Below, one piece after another: positions 6,722 to 8,061 of a stretch of 8,061 bases of DNA (positions within the stretch are counted from its first letter, which is position 1; every line of letters begins with the position of its first letter). Origin of the DNA: Geobacter sp. UBA5608 (lineage in GTDB: Bacteria; Desulfobacterota; Desulfuromonadia; Geobacterales; Pseudopelobacteraceae); the NCBI GenBank assembly GCA_002424705.1, contig DIKW01000039.1:3104-11164 (forward strand), written 5' to 3'. Below the pieces are notes generated by a model, which saw only the letters and a list, made by a program, of their open reading frames with translations, did no database searches and was not told the DNA's origin. Both the position numbers and the translations under genes were made by a program.

Positions 6722-7648
6722 TTAGAGTCCGGCCGCCGCCGCCACTTCGGCGGCAAAGTCCGATTCCTTCTTTTCCAATCCTTCACCCAGCACGAACTTG
6801 GTGAAGCGCTTGAGGGTGATGGCGCCACCCAGGGCCTTGCCGGTCTCATCCAGGTATTTCTGGACCGATTTGTCCGGGTCCTTCACAAAGGCCTGTTCCA
6901 CCAGGCAGATGTCGCCGTAGAACTTGTTGACCTGACCCTCGAGGATCTTCTCGATGATGTTGTCCGGCTTGCCGGTCTGACGGGCCTTGTCGCGGTAGAT
7001 CTCCTTCTCGCGCTCCAGCACATCGGACGGCACTTCGCTGCGCTGCAGGTAGGCAGGGGAGGCGGCGGCCACGTGCATGGCCACATCGCGCAGGCAGGCA
7101 GCCAGACGCTCGTCAGTGGCGCCTTCGCAGGCAGCCTCTACCAGTACACCGATCTTGCCGCCGGCGTGGATGTAGGAACCGACCATGCCGTTACCTGCCA
7201 CGCTGAAGCTTTCGAAACGGCGAATCTGCATATTCTCGCCGATCACGGATATCGCCTCGGTCAGCAGGGTCTGGACGGTCTTGGCTGCGTCGCCGGCAAA
7301 GGGCTGTGCCAACAGGGCATCCATATCGGCCGGGTCCTTCTGCAGGACATGCTCGGCCACCTGCTTGACGAAGTTCTGGAACTTGTCGTTTTTGGCAACA
7401 AAGTCGGTCTCGCTGTTGATCTCGACCAGTACACCCTTTGTGCCGTCGGCTGAGAGGGCGGTGGCTACCATGCCTTCAGTGGCGGCGCGACCGGCCTTCT
7501 TGGAGGCGGCGGCCAGACCTTTTTTGCGCAGGTAGTCGACGGCCTGCTCCATATTGCCGTCCACCTCTTCCAGGGCCTTTTTGCAATCCAGCATCCCGGC
7601 GCCGGTGGTTTTTCTCAGTTCATTGATCTGTGCAGCGGTGATTGCCAT
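6722..7648 (-). CDS. tsf: Translation elongation factor Ts
   Basis: EF-Ts is the guanine-nucleotide exchange factor that releases GDP from EF-Tu in the elongation cycle. The 308-residue product starts with the UBA-like domain containing RKTTGAGMLDCKKAL (12-26). It continues with the core signature EINSETDFVAKN (76-87), whose TDF contacts EF-Tu, then a second core half starting near GGKIGVLVEAACEG (163-176). It ends with an E. coli-like VLGEGLEKKESDFAAEV C-terminal module. It is thus a full-length, two-subdomain EF-Ts, slightly longer than the 283 residues of the E. coli protein. The ATG at 7646-7648 has GGAGG (7659-7663) ten bases upstream, a rather long but usable distance. The gene follows rpsB across a structured 130-base spacer and is followed by a strong terminator. 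The rpsB-tsf pairing is conserved in most bacteria. The identity is secure. Confidence 0.98.
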   Translation of the reverse strand: MAITAAQINELRKTTGAGMLDCKKALEEVDGNMEQAVDYLRKKGLAAASKKAGRAATEGMVATALSADGTKGVLVEINSETDFVAKNDKFQNFVKQVAEHVLQKDPADMDALLAQPFAGDAAKTVQTLLTEAISVIGENMQIRRFESFSVAGNGMVGSYIHAGGKIGVLVEAACEGATDERLAACLRDVAMHVAAASPAYLQRSEVPSDVLEREKEIYRDKARQTGKPDNIIEKILEGQVNKFYGDICLVEQAFVKDPDKSVQKYLDETGKALGGAITLKRFTKFVLGEGLEKKESDFAAEVAAAAGL

Positions 7649-7703
7649 GTTCGTCTATCCTCCGGACCACTTAATGTGGCCATAGTGTAATCGTTGTATC
7701 AAA

Positions 7704-7779
7704 CGCCGTGGTGCATTCAGGATGATGAGCAGGAGCCAACAACGAGCCAACGAACTCAGCGCCTGAATGCGACGCGGCG
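7704..7779. repeat. Large imperfect inverted repeat in the rpsB-tsf spacer
   Basis: The arms 7704-7721 and 7762-7779 are 18 bases each and separated by 40 bases. The inner nine bases of each arm (GCATTCAGG against CCTGAATGC) match perfectly. The outer nine pair at six of nine positions in the minus-strand transcript. The outer arm ends at the base next to the rpsB stop codon (7780-7782). No T-run follows on either strand, so it is not an ordinary terminator. Possible roles are an mRNA stability or processing hairpin between rpsB and tsf, or a dispersed palindromic repeat; the sequence alone does not decide. Confidence 0.6.
7733..7751 (-). repeat. Short direct repeat (two GTTGGCTC units) inside the inverted-repeat loop
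   Basis: On the minus strand GTTGGCTC occurs at 7744-7751 and again at 7733-7740, with three bases (GTT) between, giving an 11-base period. Both copies lie in the 40-base loop of the inverted repeat. The spacing is about one helical turn, but I recognise no known protein-binding motif. Confidence 0.55.
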
Positions 7780-8061
7780 CTAGTCGGCGCTGGCTTCGCA
7801 GGTGGCGTCGTCGCCAATGGCCGCCTCCAGCTCGTCGGCGCCTTCGGCGTCGCTCTGCAGGACGGTGTTGCGGGCCTCGGAACCTTCCAGCACAGCGTCG
7901 GCGATCTTGGCCGACAGCAGGCGGATGGCACGGATGGCGTCGTCGTTGCCGGGGATCACGTAGTCGATCATGTCCGGGTCGCAGTTGGTGTCAACAATGG
8001 CCACCACCGGAATTCCCAGTTTTTTGGCTTCCTGTACGGCGATCTCTTCATTCTTGGGGTC
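7780..8061 (-). CDS. rpsB: 30S ribosomal protein S2, C-terminal part only
   Basis: S2 is a late-assembling protein of the small ribosomal subunit that helps recruit S1 and mRNA. Only the last 93 residues lie in the window; the 5' part runs off the right edge. They begin DPKNEEIAVQEAKKLGIPVV, which belongs to the second S2 family signature, followed by AIVDTNCDPDMIDYVIPGND and AIRAIRLLSAKIADAVLEG, all strongly S2-like. The last 35 or so residues form an acidic, low-complexity tail (SDAEGADELEAAIGDD...) ending in EASAD and a TAG stop at 7780-7782. The tail is the variable end of the family. A start inside this fragment at about 8007 is only an internal Met. tsf follows, as in most bacteria. The S2-responsive leader known from other species would lie upstream, outside the window. 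Confidence 0.97.
   Translation of the reverse strand, partial: DPKNEEIAVQEAKKLGIPVVAIVDTNCDPDMIDYVIPGNDDAIRAIRLLSAKIADAVLEGSEARNTVLQSDAEGADELEAAIGDDATCEASAD

Noticed and set aside
7660..7680. Small CCAC/GTGG palindrome upstream of tsf
   Set aside because: The stem is 4 bp with a 5-base loop, too small to call a regulatory structure on sequence alone.
7680..7703. Possible tsf promoter (TACACT as -10) in the rpsB-tsf spacer
   Set aside because: The -10 matches at four of six positions, and the region 17 bases upstream (CCACGG) does not resemble a -35 box.
7671..7931. A minus-strand frame running from inside rpsB across the spacer
   Set aside because: It is out of frame with rpsB over most of its length and shows no recognisable motif or ribosome binding site. 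It is chance translation of the rpsB tail and spacer.

Overview
The window is a compact, minus-strand block of core housekeeping genes. In transcription order, from high to low coordinates, it reads rpsB (3' part only), tsf, pyrH, frr, uppS, cdsA, dxr, rseP, tsaB, and then sucC (5' part only, running off the left edge). Every gene was identified from family motifs in its translation. I see no plus-strand gene, mobile element, CRISPR array, tRNA or rRNA. The GC-rich sequence, the gene order and the Dxr, RpsB and RseP sequences suggest a Geobacter/Pelobacter-like member of the Desulfuromonadia (former Deltaproteobacteria). That assignment is an inference from memory of the families, not a database match.

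Right end (about 6680-8061): the last 93 residues of ribosomal protein S2, a 130-base spacer holding a large imperfect inverted repeat with two direct repeats in its loop, and elongation factor Ts. A strong Rho-independent terminator lies between tsf and pyrH, so rpsB-tsf probably forms its own transcription unit with regulated or leaky read-through.

Centre (1542-6662): pyrH-frr-uppS-cdsA-dxr-rseP, packed with gaps of 1 to 4 bases or short overlaps, which is typical of a translationally coupled operon. It joins pyrimidine supply (UMP kinase), ribosome recycling, isoprenoid precursor synthesis (Dxr), the undecaprenyl carrier lipid (UppS), phospholipid precursor synthesis (CdsA) and envelope-stress or membrane proteolysis (RseP). 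The cdsA start is unusual. The only codon with a good Shine-Dalgarno sequence at the right distance, and with the expected CdsA N-terminus, is ATT at 4629-4631.

Left end (1-1542): tsaB (a tRNA t6A modification partner) overlaps the rseP stop by one base. A 65-base gap follows, containing a plausible sigma-70 type promoter, and then sucC (succinyl-CoA synthetase beta subunit) begins. The promoter suggests that sucC starts a separate TCA-cycle unit, presumably sucCD, although no terminator separates it from tsaB.

I do not see an undescribed biological system here. The points worth checking are the ATT start of cdsA, the terminator placed directly before the pyrH ribosome binding site, the rpsB-tsf spacer structure, and an extra hydrophilic segment in RseP.
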